A DNA stretch of 64,000 nucleotides from the NCBI RefSeq assembly GCF_000721235.1, contig NZ_JOFH01000012.1:62001-126000 (forward strand). Direction: 5' to 3'. Positions 45,572 through 58,277 of this stretch are shown here, one piece after another. The notes under the pieces were generated by a model, which made no database searches, had not been told where the DNA came from, and was given only the letters and a program-made list of their open reading frames with translations. Within the stretch, counting starts at the first letter, position 1, and the number at the start of each line of letters is the position of its first letter. The stretch is from Streptomyces olivaceus (GTDB taxonomy: Bacteria; Actinomycetota; Actinomycetes; Streptomycetales; Streptomycetaceae). The position numbers and the translations under genes are program-made.

Positions 45572-46012
45572 GTGTCCGGTGGCGAGGTGGCCGGGATCCT
45601 GGTGGCCGTCTTCTGGGCGATCCTGGTGTCCTTCCTCGCCGTAGCACTGGCGAGGCTGGCCCAGACGCTCAGGACGACCACCAAGCTCGTGGCGGACGTG
45701 ACCGACCAGGCCGTCCCGCTGCTGGCCGACGCCTCGTCGGCGGTGCGCAGCGCGCAGACCCAGATCGACCGGGTCGACGCGATCGCCTCGGACGTCCAGG
45801 AGGTCACGTCGAACGCCTCGGCGCTGTCCACCACCGTGGCCTCCACCTTCGGCGGCCCGCTGGTGAAGGTCGCGGCGTTCGGGTACGGCGTGCGCCGGGC
45901 ACTCGGCGGCCGCAAGGAGGACATGTCCGCCCCGGCCGAGCGGTCGCGGCACACCGTGGTCGTGGGCCGCACGCTCCCGGCCGCGCGGCGGACGAAGCGG
46001 AAGAAGGGCTGA
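45572..46012 (+). CDS. DUF948 membrane-anchored protein
   Basis: A 146-aa protein. One N-terminal span (GEVAGILVAVFWAILVSFLAVALARL) is followed by a methyl-accepting-chemotaxis-like helix (TTTKLVADVTDQAVPLLADASSAVRSAQTQIDRVDAI) and a basic tail. It has the DUF948 layout, found ahead of alaS in Streptomyces. The GTG at 45572 was chosen; GTG 45563 is also possible behind the same GGGAG. Role unknown, possibly at the cell envelope. Confidence 0.8.
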   Translation: MSGGEVAGILVAVFWAILVSFLAVALARLAQTLRTTTKLVADVTDQAVPLLADASSAVRSAQTQIDRVDAIASDVQEVTSNASALSTTVASTFGGPLVKVAAFGYGVRRALGGRKEDMSAPAERSRHTVVVGRTLPAARRTKRKKG

Positions 46013-46019
46013 CCGAGCG

Positions 46020-46376
46020 ATGTTCCGCCGTACGTTCTGGTTCGGCACCGGCGTGGCCGCCGGTGTGTGGGCCACCACCAAGGTCAACCGGAAGCTCAAG
46101 CAGCTGACCCCCGACAGCCTCGCCGCGACCGCGGCGAACAAGGCGCTCGACGTGGGCGGCCGGGTCAGGGACCGCGCGGTGGGCTTCGCGCTCGACGTCC
46201 GCGACAACATGGCGCAGCGGCAGGCCGAACTGGACGACGCGCTGGGCCTGAAGGCCCCCGTCGACCCGGAACTCGCGGCTCCCCGGCGCCGTGCCGCCAT
46301 CGAGAACAGCAACGACCCGAAGTACACCGTCGACGACAGCACGGCGTACTCGTACAACCGGAATGAGGACCACTGA
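46020..46376 (+). CDS. small protein of unknown function (DUF6167-like)
   Basis: A 118-aa protein. A short hydrophobic N terminus ([22 protein letters not shown]) is followed by amphipathic helices ([42 protein letters not shown]) and a polar tail. It lies 7 bases after the DUF948 gene, and its stop overlaps the alaS start (TGATG), so the three form one unit. No catalytic motif. Confidence 0.75.
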   Translation: MFRRTFWFGTGVAAGVWATTKVNRKLKQLTPDSLAATAANKALDVGGRVRDRAVGFALDVRDNMAQRQAELDDALGLKAPVDPELAAPRRRAAIENSNDPKYTVDDSTAYSYNRNEDH

Positions 46377-49048
46377 TGGAGTCGGCCGAGATTCGTCGCC
46401 GCTGGTTGAACTTCTTCGAGGAGCGCGGTCACACCGTCGTCCCTTCGGCGTCGCTCATCGCGGACGACCCGACTCTGCTCCTCGTCCCGGCCGGCATGGT
46501 GCCCTTCAAGCCCTACTTCCTGGGTGAGGTCAAGCCGCCCTTCGACCGCGCCACCAGCGTGCAGAAGTGCGTCCGCACGCCCGACATCGAAGAGGTCGGC
46601 AAGACCACCCGCCACGGCACGTTCTTCCAGATGTGCGGCAACTTCTCCTTCGGCGACTACTTCAAGGAAGGCGCCATCAAGTACGCCTGGGAGCTGCTCA
46701 CCGGCGCCCAGGACAAGGGCGGTTACGGCCTCGACCCCGAGCGCCTGTGGATCACCGTCTACCAGGACGACGACGAGGCCGAGCGCATCTGGCACGACGT
46801 CGTGGGCGTCCCCTCCGAGCGCATCCAGCGCCTCGGCAAGAAGGACAACTACTGGTCCATGGGCGTCCCCGGACCCTGCGGCCCCTGCTCCGAGATCAAC
46901 TACGACCGGGGCCCCGAGTTCGGCGCCGAGGGCGGCCCCGCCGTCAACGACGAGCGGTACGTGGAGATCTGGAACCTCGTCTTCATGCAGTACGAGCGGG
47001 GCGAGGGCATCGGCAAGGAGGAGTTCGAGATCCTCGGCGAGCTGCCGAGCAAGAACATCGACACCGGCCTCGGCCTGGAACGCCTCGCCATGATTCTGCA
47101 GGGCGTGCAGAACATGTACGAGATCGACACCTCCATGGCCGTCATCAGGAAGGCCACCGAACTGACCGGCGTGGCCTACGGCGAAGCCCAGGCCTCGGAC
47201 GTCTCCCTGCGCGTGGTCACCGACCACATGCGCACCTCCGTGATGCTCGTCGGCGACGGCGTCACCCCCGGCAACGAGGGCCGCGGGTATGTGCTGCGCC
47301 GCATCATGCGCCGCGCCATCCGCAACATGCGCCTGCTCGGCGCCACCGGGCCGGTCGTCAAGGACCTGATCGACGTCGTGATCGAGATGATGGGGCAGCA
47401 GTACCCCGAGCTGATCACCGACCGCGAGCGGATCGAGAAGGTGGCCCTCGCCGAGGAGAACGCCTTCCTGAAGACGCTGAAGGCCGGCACCAACATCCTC
47501 GACACCGCCGTGAGCGACACCAAGGCCTCCGGCGGCACCGTCCTCGCCGGCGACAAGGCGTTCCTGCTCCATGACACCTGGGGCTTCCCGATCGACCTCA
47601 CCCTGGAGATGGCCGCCGAGCAGGGGCTCTCCGTGGACGAGGACGGGTTCCGCCGCCTGATGAAGGAACAGCGCGAGCGGGCCAAGGCCGACGCCCAGGC
47701 CAAGAAGACCGGCCACGCCGGCGCCGGTGCCTACCGGGAGATCGCCGACAAGGCGGGCGCCACCGACTTCATCGGCTACACGAACACCGAGAGCGAGTCC
47801 ACGATCGTCGGCATCCTCGTCGACGGCGCCTCCTCCCCGGCCGCCGTCGAGGGCGACGAGGTGGAGATCGTCCTGGACCGCACCCCGTTCTACGCGGAGG
47901 GCGGCGGCCAGATCGGCGACACCGGCCGCATCCGGGTCGACACCGGCGCCGTGATCGAGGTCCGCGACTGCCAGAAGCCGGTGCCCGGCGTGTACGTCCA
48001 CAAGGGCGTCGTCCAGGTCGGCGAGGTGGTCGTCGGCGCCACGGCGCAGGCCCTGATCGACGACCGGCGGCGCAAGGCCATCGCCCGCGCCCACTCGGCC
48101 ACCCACCTCACCCACCAGGCCCTGCGCGACGCCCTCGGTCCGACGGCCGCGCAGGCCGGTTCCGAGAACCAGCCCGGCCGCTTCCGCTTCGACTTCGGCT
48201 CGCCGTCCGCGGTGCCGACGGCCGTGATGACCGACGTCGAGCAGAAGATCAACGAGGTGCTCGGCCGCGACCTCGACGTGCGCGCCGACGTCATGGGCAT
48301 CGACGAGGCCAAGAAGCAGGGCGCCATCGCCGAGTTCGGCGAGAAGTACGGCGAGCGGGTGCGGGTCGTCACCATCGGCGACTTCTCCAAGGAGCTGTGC
48401 GGCGGCACCCATGTGCACAACACCGCCCAGCTCGGCCTGGTCAAGCTGCTCGGCGAGTCCTCCATCGGCTCGGGCGTGCGCCGCATCGAGGCCCTGGTGG
48501 GCGTCGACGCCTACCACTTCCTCGCCCGCGAGCACACGGTCGTCGCCCAGCTCCAGGAGCTGATCAAGGGCCGTCCGGAGGAGCTTCCGGAGAAGGTCTC
48601 CGCCATGCTCGGCAAGCTGAAGGACGCCGAGAAGGAGATCGAGAAGTTCCGCGCCGAGAAGGTCCTCCAGGCCGCCGGCTCCCTCGCCGACTCGGCCCGC
48701 GACGTGCGCGGTGTGGCCCTGGTGACCGGGCAGGTCCCGGACGGCACGACCGCCGACGACCTGCGCAGGCTGGTCCTCGACGTGCGCGGCCGCATCCAGG
48801 GCGGCCGGGCCGCGGTCGTGGCCCTGTTCACGACGGTGAACGGCAAGCCGCTGACGGTCATCGCCACCAACGAGGCCGCCCGCGAACGCGGCCTCAAGGC
48901 CGGTGACCTGGTGCGCGCGGCCGCCAAGACCCTCGGCGGCGGCGGTGGCGGCAAGCCGGACGTCGCCCAGGGCGGCGGCCAGAACCCGGCCGCCGTCGGC
49001 GACGCCGTCGACGCGGTCGAGCGCCTCGTGGCGGACACGGCCAAGTGA
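46376..49048 (+). CDS. alaS: alanine--tRNA ligase
   Basis: An 890-aa class II synthetase. It begins with [24 protein letters not shown]. The editing domain carries the zinc ligands [11 protein letters not shown] and [13 protein letters not shown], and DHA1-type [18 protein letters not shown] ends the protein. The order DUF948-small protein-alaS-ruvX-mltG-aroE matches mycobacteria from alaS on. ruvX begins within the alaS stop (GTGA). Confidence 0.97.
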   Translation: MESAEIRRRWLNFFEERGHTVVPSASLIADDPTLLLVPAGMVPFKPYFLGEVKPPFDRATSVQKCVRTPDIEEVGKTTRHGTFFQMCGNFSFGDYFKEGAIKYAWELLTGAQDKGGYGLDPERLWITVYQDDDEAERIWHDVVGVPSERIQRLGKKDNYWSMGVPGPCGPCSEINYDRGPEFGAEGGPAVNDERYVEIWNLVFMQYERGEGIGKEEFEILGELPSKNIDTGLGLERLAMILQGVQNMYEIDTSMAVIRKATELTGVAYGEAQASDVSLRVVTDHMRTSVMLVGDGVTPGNEGRGYVLRRIMRRAIRNMRLLGATGPVVKDLIDVVIEMMGQQYPELITDRERIEKVALAEENAFLKTLKAGTNILDTAVSDTKASGGTVLAGDKAFLLHDTWGFPIDLTLEMAAEQGLSVDEDGFRRLMKEQRERAKADAQAKKTGHAGAGAYREIADKAGATDFIGYTNTESESTIVGILVDGASSPAAVEGDEVEIVLDRTPFYAEGGGQIGDTGRIRVDTGAVIEVRDCQKPVPGVYVHKGVVQVGEVVVGATAQALIDDRRRKAIARAHSATHLTHQALRDALGPTAAQAGSENQPGRFRFDFGSPSAVPTAVMTDVEQKINEVLGRDLDVRADVMGIDEAKKQGAIAEFGEKYGERVRVVTIGDFSKELCGGTHVHNTAQLGLVKLLGESSIGSGVRRIEALVGVDAYHFLAREHTVVAQLQELIKGRPEELPEKVSAMLGKLKDAEKEIEKFRAEKVLQAAGSLADSARDVRGVALVTGQVPDGTTADDLRRLVLDVRGRIQGGRAAVVALFTTVNGKPLTVIATNEAARERGLKAGDLVRAAAKTLGGGGGGKPDVAQGGGQNPAAVGDAVDAVERLVADTAK

Positions 49049-49572
49049 CCGGACCCGAGCACGACCGGACCGGCGATCGGGCGGACGACCCGGTGGCCGG
49101 CCCGGCGATGCGCCGCGGACGGCGCCTGGCCGTCGACGTCGGGGACGCCCGGATCGGGGTCGCCTCGTGCGACCCCGACGGGATCCTCGCCACCCCGGTG
49201 GAGACCGTCCCCGGCCGCGACGTCCCCGCCGCGCACCGCCGCCTGCGGCAGCTGGTGGGGGAGTACGAGCCGATCGAGGTCGTCGTCGGCCTGCCCCGCT
49301 CCCTCAAGGGGGGCGAGGGCCCGGCCGCGGCCAAGGTCAGGCGCTTCACGCAGGAGCTGGCCAGGGGCATCGCACCCGTCCCGGTCCGCCTCGTGGACGA
49401 GCGGATGACCACGGTCACCGCCAGTCAGGGACTGCGCGCCTCGGGAGTGCGGTCGAAGAAGGGGCGGTCGGTCATCGACCAGGCCGCCGCTGTGATCATC
49501 CTTCAGCAGGCACTGGAATCCGAACGGGTGTCAGGCAGCCCGCCCGGTGAGGGCGTCGAAGTGGTCATCTGA
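49045..49572 (+). CDS. ruvX: Holliday junction resolvase-like protein RuvX (YqgF)
   Basis: A 175-aa RNase H-fold protein. Motifs: [20 protein letters not shown] (D), [17 protein letters not shown] (E/G pocket) and [13 protein letters not shown]...[17 protein letters not shown] (D). An N-terminal extension of about 25 residues is D/R-rich; starting at the ATG at 49108 would remove it, but GTG 49045 fits coupling with alaS. Family roles include resolution of recombination intermediates and 16S rRNA 5' processing. Confidence 0.9.
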   Translation: MTGPEHDRTGDRADDPVAGPAMRRGRRLAVDVGDARIGVASCDPDGILATPVETVPGRDVPAAHRRLRQLVGEYEPIEVVVGLPRSLKGGEGPAAAKVRRFTQELARGIAPVPVRLVDERMTTVTASQGLRASGVRSKKGRSVIDQAAAVIILQQALESERVSGSPPGEGVEVVI

Positions 49573-49704
49573 TCGCGATACGGTAACGTTCCGCGCGATG
49601 CGGAGGCATTCGAACAGCCACCGCACAGAAAGAGGCGGAACGGAAGCGGGCCCTTGGACCGACAAGGACCCCGGTCCCCGTCGCCTCGCGGCTCTAGGGG
49701 ATCC

Positions 49705-51429
49705 ATGACTGAGTATGGCCGGGGCCCAGGCTCCGAACCGTGGCATCCGGAAGACCCGTTGTACGGGGACGGCGGATGGGGCGGGCAGCAGGGCCAGGCG
49801 GCCCAGCAGCCCCCCTACGGCGGCCAGCCGCAGCAGTACGCGGAGCAGCAGGCTCAGCAGCAGTACGCCCAGTGGGGCGACGGCGGCCAGTCCGCGTACG
49901 GCGGCGGTCAGCCCCACGGCCAGTACGGCCACCAGCACCCCGAGCCGCAGTACGACCAGTACGGCCGGCCGCAGTACGACCAGCAGCAGTACAGCCAGCA
50001 GTACGCCCCCCAGGCCCAGCCGCAGCAGGGGTACGGCAACGGCGGCTGGGACACCGGTGCGCAGCCGCAGGCCCAGTACCCGGCCGACCCGTCCGACCCC
50101 TACGGACAGCAGGCCGCGGGCTACGGCCCGGAACAGCCCGACCAGTACGGCACCCCGGACGCCTACCCGCCGCCGGAGCCGCCGGCCCGCCGGCGTGCCG
50201 AGCCCGAGCCCGAGCGCACCGACTGGGACCCGGGCCCCGACGAGGGGGAACACGCCTTCTTCGCCGGCCGGGACGACGACGGCGACGACGGTGAGGCGGC
50301 GGACGGCGGACGCGGGGAGCGGCGGGGCCGGGGCGGCAAGCCCAAGAAGCGCCGCAGCGGATGCGCCTGCCTGGTCGTCTCCGTCGTTCTGGGCGGCGGT
50401 GTCCTGGGCGTCGGATATTTCGGTTACCAGTTCTACCAGGATCGTTTCGGCGCGGCCCCGGACTTCGCCGGGGACGGCAACGGCGAGCAGGTGACCGTCA
50501 CCATCCCCAAGGGAGCCGGCGGATCCATCATCGGCCAGGAGCTCAAGCGCAGGGGTGTGGTGAAGAGCGTCGACGCCTTCATCTCCGCCCAGGAGAGCAA
50601 CCCCCAGGGCAAGACCATCCAGGACGGCGTGTACACGCTGCAGAAGGAGATGTCGGCGAAGAGCGCGATCGAGCTGCTGCTCAGCCCGGAGAGCCGCAGC
50701 GTCCTGATCATCTCCGAGGGCAAGCGCAACGCCGACATCTACAAGCTCATCGACAAGCGCCTCGAAGTGAAGGACGGCACCACCGCCGAGGTCGCCAAGT
50801 CCGAGTACAAGAGCCTCGGCCTGCCCGACTGGGCGCTGAACCACGCGAACGTGAAGGACCCGCTGGAGGGCTTCCTCTACCCGTCCAGGTACTCGGCGGC
50901 CAAGGGCCAGAAGCCCGAGGAAGTGCTGAAGCAGATGGTGGCACGTGCCGGCGAGCAGTACGAGAAGACGGGCCTGGAGAAGAAGGCGTCGGGCCTCGGC
51001 CTCGAAGGGCCGTGGGAACTGCTCACCGTGGCGAGCCTGCTGCAGGCGGAGGGCAAGACCCACGACGACTTCCGCAAGATGTCCGAGGTCATCTACAACC
51101 GGCTCAAGCCCGACAACTACGAGACGAACCAGAAGCTCCAGTTCGACTCGTCCTTCAACTACCTGATGGGCCAGAGCAACATCCACATCAGCGAGTCCGA
51201 GATCAACAGCAACAAGGACCCGTACAACACCTACACCAACCGGGGACTGCCGCCCGGGCCCATCGGCAACCCCGGCGAGGAAGCCCTCCAGGCGGCCATG
51301 AACCCGACGAAGGACGGCTGGTTCTACTTCGTGGCCACCGACGGCCTGAAGGAGACCGAGTTCGCCAAAACACACGACGAGTTCCTGAAACTGAAGGAAA
51401 AGTTCGATGCTGCCAGCGCCGCCGGCTGA
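49705..51429 (+). CDS. mltG: endolytic murein transglycosylase MltG, with long disordered N terminus
   Basis: A 574-aa protein. Residues 1-215 are a cytoplasmic low-complexity region rich in Q, Y, G and P followed by an acidic stretch. One span (CACLVVSVVLGGGVLGVGYFGYQFY, about 219-242) precedes a LysM-like segment and the YceG domain. The catalytic glutamate sits in ASLLQAEGKTHDDFRKMSEVIYNRL; QFDSSFNYLMGQ and YNTYTNRGLPPGPIGNPG are also conserved. It cuts glycan strands inside nascent peptidoglycan. ATG 49705 with AGGGGA upstream; a TTG at 49654 is possible. aroE starts inside its end. Confidence 0.92.
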   Translation: MTEYGRGPGSEPWHPEDPLYGDGGWGGQQGQAAQQPPYGGQPQQYAEQQAQQQYAQWGDGGQSAYGGGQPHGQYGHQHPEPQYDQYGRPQYDQQQYSQQYAPQAQPQQGYGNGGWDTGAQPQAQYPADPSDPYGQQAAGYGPEQPDQYGTPDAYPPPEPPARRRAEPEPERTDWDPGPDEGEHAFFAGRDDDGDDGEAADGGRGERRGRGGKPKKRRSGCACLVVSVVLGGGVLGVGYFGYQFYQDRFGAAPDFAGDGNGEQVTVTIPKGAGGSIIGQELKRRGVVKSVDAFISAQESNPQGKTIQDGVYTLQKEMSAKSAIELLLSPESRSVLIISEGKRNADIYKLIDKRLEVKDGTTAEVAKSEYKSLGLPDWALNHANVKDPLEGFLYPSRYSAAKGQKPEEVLKQMVARAGEQYEKTGLEKKASGLGLEGPWELLTVASLLQAEGKTHDDFRKMSEVIYNRLKPDNYETNQKLQFDSSFNYLMGQSNIHISESEINSNKDPYNTYTNRGLPPGPIGNPGEEALQAAMNPTKDGWFYFVATDGLKETEFAKTHDEFLKLKEKFDAASAAG

Positions 51430-52252
51430 CGGCCGCCGGGCCGCCGTGCTCGGCTCCCCGATCGCCCACTCCCTCTCCCCGGTGCTGCACCGGGCCGCGT
51501 ACACGGAGCTGGGACTGACGGAGTGGACGTACGGCAGGTTCGACGTCGACGAGGCGGCGCTGCCGGGCTTCTTCCGGGACCTGGGCCCCGAGTGGGCGGG
51601 ACTGTCGCTGACCATGCCGCTCAAGCGGGCGGTCATCCCGCTGCTCGACTCCGTCAGCGAGACTGCGGCCTCCGTGGACGCGGTGAACACCGTGGTCTTC
51701 GGCGCGGACGGCCGCAGAACCGGCGACAACACCGACATCCCCGGCATGGTCGCCGCCCTGCGCGAACACGGTGTCGAGAAGGTCGAGAGCGCCGCGGTCC
51801 TCGGCGCCGGCGCCACCGCGTCCTCGGCGCTCGCCGCCCTGGCCAGGATCTGCGTCGGCGAGGTCGCCGTCTACGTCCGCAGCGCGGAGCGCGCCGCCGA
51901 GATGCGGGGCTGGGCCGAGCGGCTGGACGTGGACGTGCGCGTCGCCGACTGGGCGGACGCCGCGCAGGCGCTGCACGCGCCACTGGTCGTCGCCACGACC
52001 CCGGCCGGCACCACCGACGCACTCGCCGCCGCCGTCCCCGAGCGCCCCGCCACCCTCTTCGACGTGCTCTACGAACCCTGGCCCACCGCGCTGGCGGCCC
52101 GCTGGTCGGCGTACGGCGGCGCCGTCGTCAGCGGCCTCGACCTGCTGCTCCACCAGGCGGTGCTCCAGGTGGAGCAGATGACCGGCCGCGCCCCGGCCCC
52201 GCTCGCCGCGATGCGCACGGCGGGCGAGCACGCCCTCGCGAACCGCACCTAG
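51407..52252 (+). CDS. aroE: shikimate dehydrogenase
   Basis: A 281-aa protein. The substrate half has LGSPIAHSLSPVLHRAAY and LTMPLKRAVIPLLD with the catalytic lysine; the NADP half has NTVVF...GDNTDIPG with catalytic aspartate, then GAGATASSALAALA. It reduces 3-dehydroshikimate to shikimate. AGGAAA precedes the ATG at 51407; the gene overlaps mltG by 23 bases. Confidence 0.93.
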   Translation: MLPAPPADGRRAAVLGSPIAHSLSPVLHRAAYTELGLTEWTYGRFDVDEAALPGFFRDLGPEWAGLSLTMPLKRAVIPLLDSVSETAASVDAVNTVVFGADGRRTGDNTDIPGMVAALREHGVEKVESAAVLGAGATASSALAALARICVGEVAVYVRSAERAAEMRGWAERLDVDVRVADWADAAQALHAPLVVATTPAGTTDALAAAVPERPATLFDVLYEPWPTALAARWSAYGGAVVSGLDLLLHQAVLQVEQMTGRAPAPLAAMRTAGEHALANRT

Positions 52253-52431
52253 ACCGGCGCCCCCCCCGAGTCCCACCGCCCGTCCGTCTGATGGACCGGC
52301 GGCCGGGTCCGGCCCGCGGACGTGGGAGGATCGAAGGCGGCGGACCGGGGCCCGCGCACCCGGTCGGGCCGTCGCCGTACGCGGAGAAGGCGCGTACGGG
52401 CCTACCGGGGCGCGAGTACTGAGGAGCACCG

Positions 52432-55219
<2,788 letters not shown>

Positions 55220-55383
55220 TACCCCGGCGCACCTTGCGCCCGATTCGCCCTGCCGGACGGGCACTCCGTACCGCCTCCGACCGTTCACCAAAGGACGGCC
55301 GGGGGCGGTACCGTTCGGTAGCGCGGGGAGGTCCCCCTCCCGCAGTCAGCGCCCATCGCCTGTACGAGACGGAGTGGCACCGG

Positions 55384-56355
55384 ATGCAGCACGCAGTGGG
55401 TTCTCCGCTGCCGCCGCCCCATCAGCCGGGGCACGGACCGGCCGTCGGCTGGTCCCCGGCCGCACACCAACCGGGTCCGCCGCAGGGGCCCGTTCCCGTG
55501 CCACCGCCACCGCCTCCGGCGCCGGGGTACCCGACGGCACCGCTGCGTGCCCCGGCCCCGCACCCGGGTCCGGCCCCGGGCCAGGGGCCGCAGCAGCCGC
55601 ACGCGGCTCCGGGGCAGGGAACGCAGCAGCCGTCCGCGGCTCCGCGCCAGGCTCCGGGGCCGCAGCAGCCGCCTGTCGCCCCGTCCGCCCCGTCCGCGCC
55701 GCCCGTGCCGGAGACCACCGGCCATGTGCCGCTGCCGCCCGGCGGGCCCGTGGCCGTGCCCAGCGTCCCCCCGGCCACCGCCGCCCCCGACCCCACCACG
55801 ACCACCCTCGCGGTGCTGCTCATCGGCCCCGCGGGCGCCGGCAAGACCAGCGTCGCCAAGTACTGGGCCGACCACCGCCGGGTCCCCACCGCGCACATCA
55901 GTCTCGACGACGTCCGCGAATGGGTCCGCTCCGGCTTCGCCGACCCCCAGACCGGGTGGAACGAGCACAGCGAGGCGCAGTACCGCCTCGCCCGCCGCAC
56001 CTGCGGCTTCTCCGCGCGCAACTTCCTCGCCAACGGCATCTCCTGCATCCTGGACGACGCGGTCTTCCCGGACCGTCCCGTCGTCGGCCTCGGCGGATGG
56101 AAACGCCACGTGGGTCCCGGCCTGCTCCCGGTCGTCCTGCTGCCGGGCCTGGACATCGTCCTGGAGCGGAACGCCGAACGGAGCGGCAACCGGCGCCTCA
56201 CCGACGAGGAGGTCGCCCGCATCCACGGCCGCATGGCCGGCTGGTACGGCTCGGGCCTGCCCATCATCGACAACTCCCAACTCGACGTCCCGGAGACCGC
56301 CCACCTCCTCGACGAGGTCCTCTCCCGCTCGATAGCCAGCCCCCCGAACTGGTAG
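55384..56355 (+). CDS. proline-rich P-loop kinase-like protein
   Basis: A 323-aa protein. Residues 1-140 are P/Q/A/G-rich and disordered. An AAA_33-type domain follows: Walker A GPAGAGKTSVAKYWAD (from about residue 148), HISLDDVREWVRSGF with a conserved aspartate pair, and a lid-like ERSGNRRLTDEEVARIHGRM. This resembles small-molecule or polynucleotide kinases; the phosphate acceptor is unknown. It lies between aroB and an M24 peptidase gene in its own orientation unit. Confidence 0.8.
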   Translation: MQHAVGSPLPPPHQPGHGPAVGWSPAAHQPGPPQGPVPVPPPPPPAPGYPTAPLRAPAPHPGPAPGQGPQQPHAAPGQGTQQPSAAPRQAPGPQQPPVAPSAPSAPPVPETTGHVPLPPGGPVAVPSVPPATAAPDPTTTTLAVLLIGPAGAGKTSVAKYWADHRRVPTAHISLDDVREWVRSGFADPQTGWNEHSEAQYRLARRTCGFSARNFLANGISCILDDAVFPDRPVVGLGGWKRHVGPGLLPVVLLPGLDIVLERNAERSGNRRLTDEEVARIHGRMAGWYGSGLPIIDNSQLDVPETAHLLDEVLSRSIASPPNW

Positions 56356-56526
56356 GTGGCCCGAGGGGCGCGCGGGGCCGCGTCGAGCGGCGGCCCCCCC
56401 GGCGGCGCGAGAGGCCCCGCCGGCGTGCAGACGCCACCCCGGGGCCCCCGCCCCGACTGGCGCACCCGGCATTCTCCGGCCCCGCCCACTCGGCCCACCC
56501 GAGCGGCGCACCCCCGGCGCAGCTCA

Positions 56527-56532
56527 TACGCT
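56527..56532 (+). promoter_or_regulatory. -10 box for a probable leaderless transcript
   Basis: TACGCT ends 6 bases before the ATG at 56539; no ribosome binding site is visible. Confidence 0.35.
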
Positions 56533-56538
56533 CGGTCC

Positions 56539-57645
56539 ATGTCAGAGGTCTACGCGGCCCGCCGGACACGCCTACGGGAACGCTGCAACGCGGGCGGCAG
56601 CGCGGCGGCGCTCGTCTCCCGGCCCGCCAACGTGCGCTATCTCGCGGGCGCCGCCCCGCACGGCGCCGTACTGCTGCTCGGCAGGACCGGCGACCTGCTC
56701 GTCTGCTCCGGCCCGCCGGACGACCGGCCGGACCGGGCCAGGCCCGACGAGTCACTGCCGGTACGGTCCCTCCCCGGACCCGGCGGCGACGCGGCCGTCG
56801 CCGCCACCGGCCTCGCCGAGGCCCAGGGCGCCGAGTCCCTCGCCACGGAGGACCACCACCTCACCGTGGTCCGGCACCGCGCCATGCGCTCGGTCGCGCC
56901 CCGACTGCGCCTGACCGACCTCGGCCAGGCCGTCGAGCAGTTGCGGGTGGTCAAGGACGAGGAGGAGATCTCCTGCCTGCGCATCGGCGCCGAGATCGCC
57001 GACCAGGCCCTCGGCGAGCTCCTGGAGTCCATCCTGGTGGGCCGCACCGAGCGGCACCTCGCCCTGGAACTGGAACGCCGGCTGGTCGACCACGGTGCCG
57101 ACGGACCCGCCTTCGCCACCTCCGTCGGCACCGGCCCGAACTCCGGGTGCCGCGGCCACCGGCCCACCGACCGGCGCGTGGAGGAGGGCGACTTCCTCTC
57201 CGTCTGCCTCGGTGCGACCTACCGCGGCTACCGGTGCGAGATCGGCCGTACGTTCGTCATCGGCACCTCGCCGGCCGACTGGCAGATCGAGCTGTACGAC
57301 CTCGTCTTCGCCGCTCAGCGGGCCGGCCGGGAGGCCCTCGTACCCGGTGCGGTCTGCCGCGACGTGGACCGCGCGACCCGCCAGCCACTGGACTCGGCGG
57401 GGTACGCGGAGAACCTCCCGGCCCTCAGCGGACACGGTGTCGGACTGGAAATCGACGAGGACCCTCAGTTGGCCCCCGCGGCCATGGGTAAACTGGACGC
57501 TTGTGTGCCGGTCACCGTCGAACCGGGGGTCCACCTCCCGGGTAGGGGCGGGGTCCGGATCGATGACACGCTCGTCGTGCGCCCCGAGGCGGACGGCGGA
57601 CCCGAGCTACTCACCATCACGACCAAGGAGCTGCTCGCGCTCTAG
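56539..57645 (+). CDS. M24-family (aminopeptidase P/PepQ-like) protein with altered metal ligands
   Basis: A 368-aa pita-bread-fold protein with the N-terminal creatinase-like domain (residues 1-130) and the M24 domain. The usual ligand set Asp-Asp-His-Glu-Glu reads Cys223 (VCLG for VDLG), Glu234 (EIGRTF for DITRTF), His299 (SGHGVGL), Glu328 (VEPG) and Asp342 (RIDD for RIED). The catalytic histidine of VHE is Asp306 (IDE). The fold is recognisable, but normal two-metal chemistry looks doubtful. It precedes efp by 63 bases, as pepQ does in mycobacteria. ATG 56539 is supported by a -10 box 6 bases upstream. Confidence 0.85.
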   Translation: MSEVYAARRTRLRERCNAGGSAAALVSRPANVRYLAGAAPHGAVLLLGRTGDLLVCSGPPDDRPDRARPDESLPVRSLPGPGGDAAVAATGLAEAQGAESLATEDHHLTVVRHRAMRSVAPRLRLTDLGQAVEQLRVVKDEEEISCLRIGAEIADQALGELLESILVGRTERHLALELERRLVDHGADGPAFATSVGTGPNSGCRGHRPTDRRVEEGDFLSVCLGATYRGYRCEIGRTFVIGTSPADWQIELYDLVFAAQRAGREALVPGAVCRDVDRATRQPLDSAGYAENLPALSGHGVGLEIDEDPQLAPAAMGKLDACVPVTVEPGVHLPGRGGVRIDDTLVVRPEADGGPELLTITTKELLAL

Positions 57646-57708
57646 CCTCGCCAGTGCGCGCATCCCCGAGGTCGTCCACGTCAGTCCAGTCCAGGAGATT
57701 CCCCAACC

Positions 57709-58275
57709 GTGGCTTCCACGAACGACCTCAAGAACGGCCTGGTGCTCAAGCTCGAAGGCGGCCAGCTCTGGTCCGTCGTCGAGTTCCAGCACGTCAAGCC
57801 CGGCAAGGGCCCGGCCTTCGTGCGCACCAAGCTCAAGAACGTGCTGTCCGGCAAGACCGTCGACAAGACCTTCAACGCCGGCGTCAAGGTCGAGACGGCC
57901 ACTGTCGACAAGCGTGACATGCAGTTCTCGTACATGGACGGCGACTACTTCGTCTTCATGGACATGCAGACCTACGACCAGCTGCACATCGAGCGCAAGG
58001 TCGTCGGCGATGCCGCCCACTTCCTCATCGAGGGCTTCGAGGCCACCGTCGCGCAGCACGAGGGCGAGGTGCTCTTCGTCGAGCTGCCGGCCGCCGTCGA
58101 GCTGACCATCAAGGAGACGGAGCCGGGTGTCCAGGGTGACCGCTCCACCGGCGGCACCAAGCCCGCCATCCTGGAGACCGGCCACCAGATCAGCGTGCCG
58201 CTCTTCATCACCACCGGTGAGAAGATCAAGGTCGACACCCGTACGAGCGACTACCTCGGCCGGGTGAACAGCTAA
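57709..58275 (+). CDS. efp: elongation factor P
   Basis: A 188-aa three-domain protein. The tip loop of domain I is [17 protein letters not shown], with Lys33 at the position that is modified in some bacteria. The C terminus has the domain III pattern [24 protein letters not shown]. It relieves ribosome stalling at polyprolines. No modification enzyme is encoded here, and the PGKGPA loop resembles EF-Ps thought to work unmodified. GTG start; nusB begins two bases after the stop. Confidence 0.96.
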   Translation: MASTNDLKNGLVLKLEGGQLWSVVEFQHVKPGKGPAFVRTKLKNVLSGKTVDKTFNAGVKVETATVDKRDMQFSYMDGDYFVFMDMQTYDQLHIERKVVGDAAHFLIEGFEATVAQHEGEVLFVELPAAVELTIKETEPGVQGDRSTGGTKPAILETGHQISVPLFITTGEKIKVDTRTSDYLGRVNS

Positions 58276-58277
58276 CC

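Noticed and set aside
45542..48535. 997-codon open frame on the minus strand over alaS
   Set aside because: Valine/glycine/aspartate-biased shadow typical of a high-GC antisense frame; the plus strand encodes a complete AlaRS.
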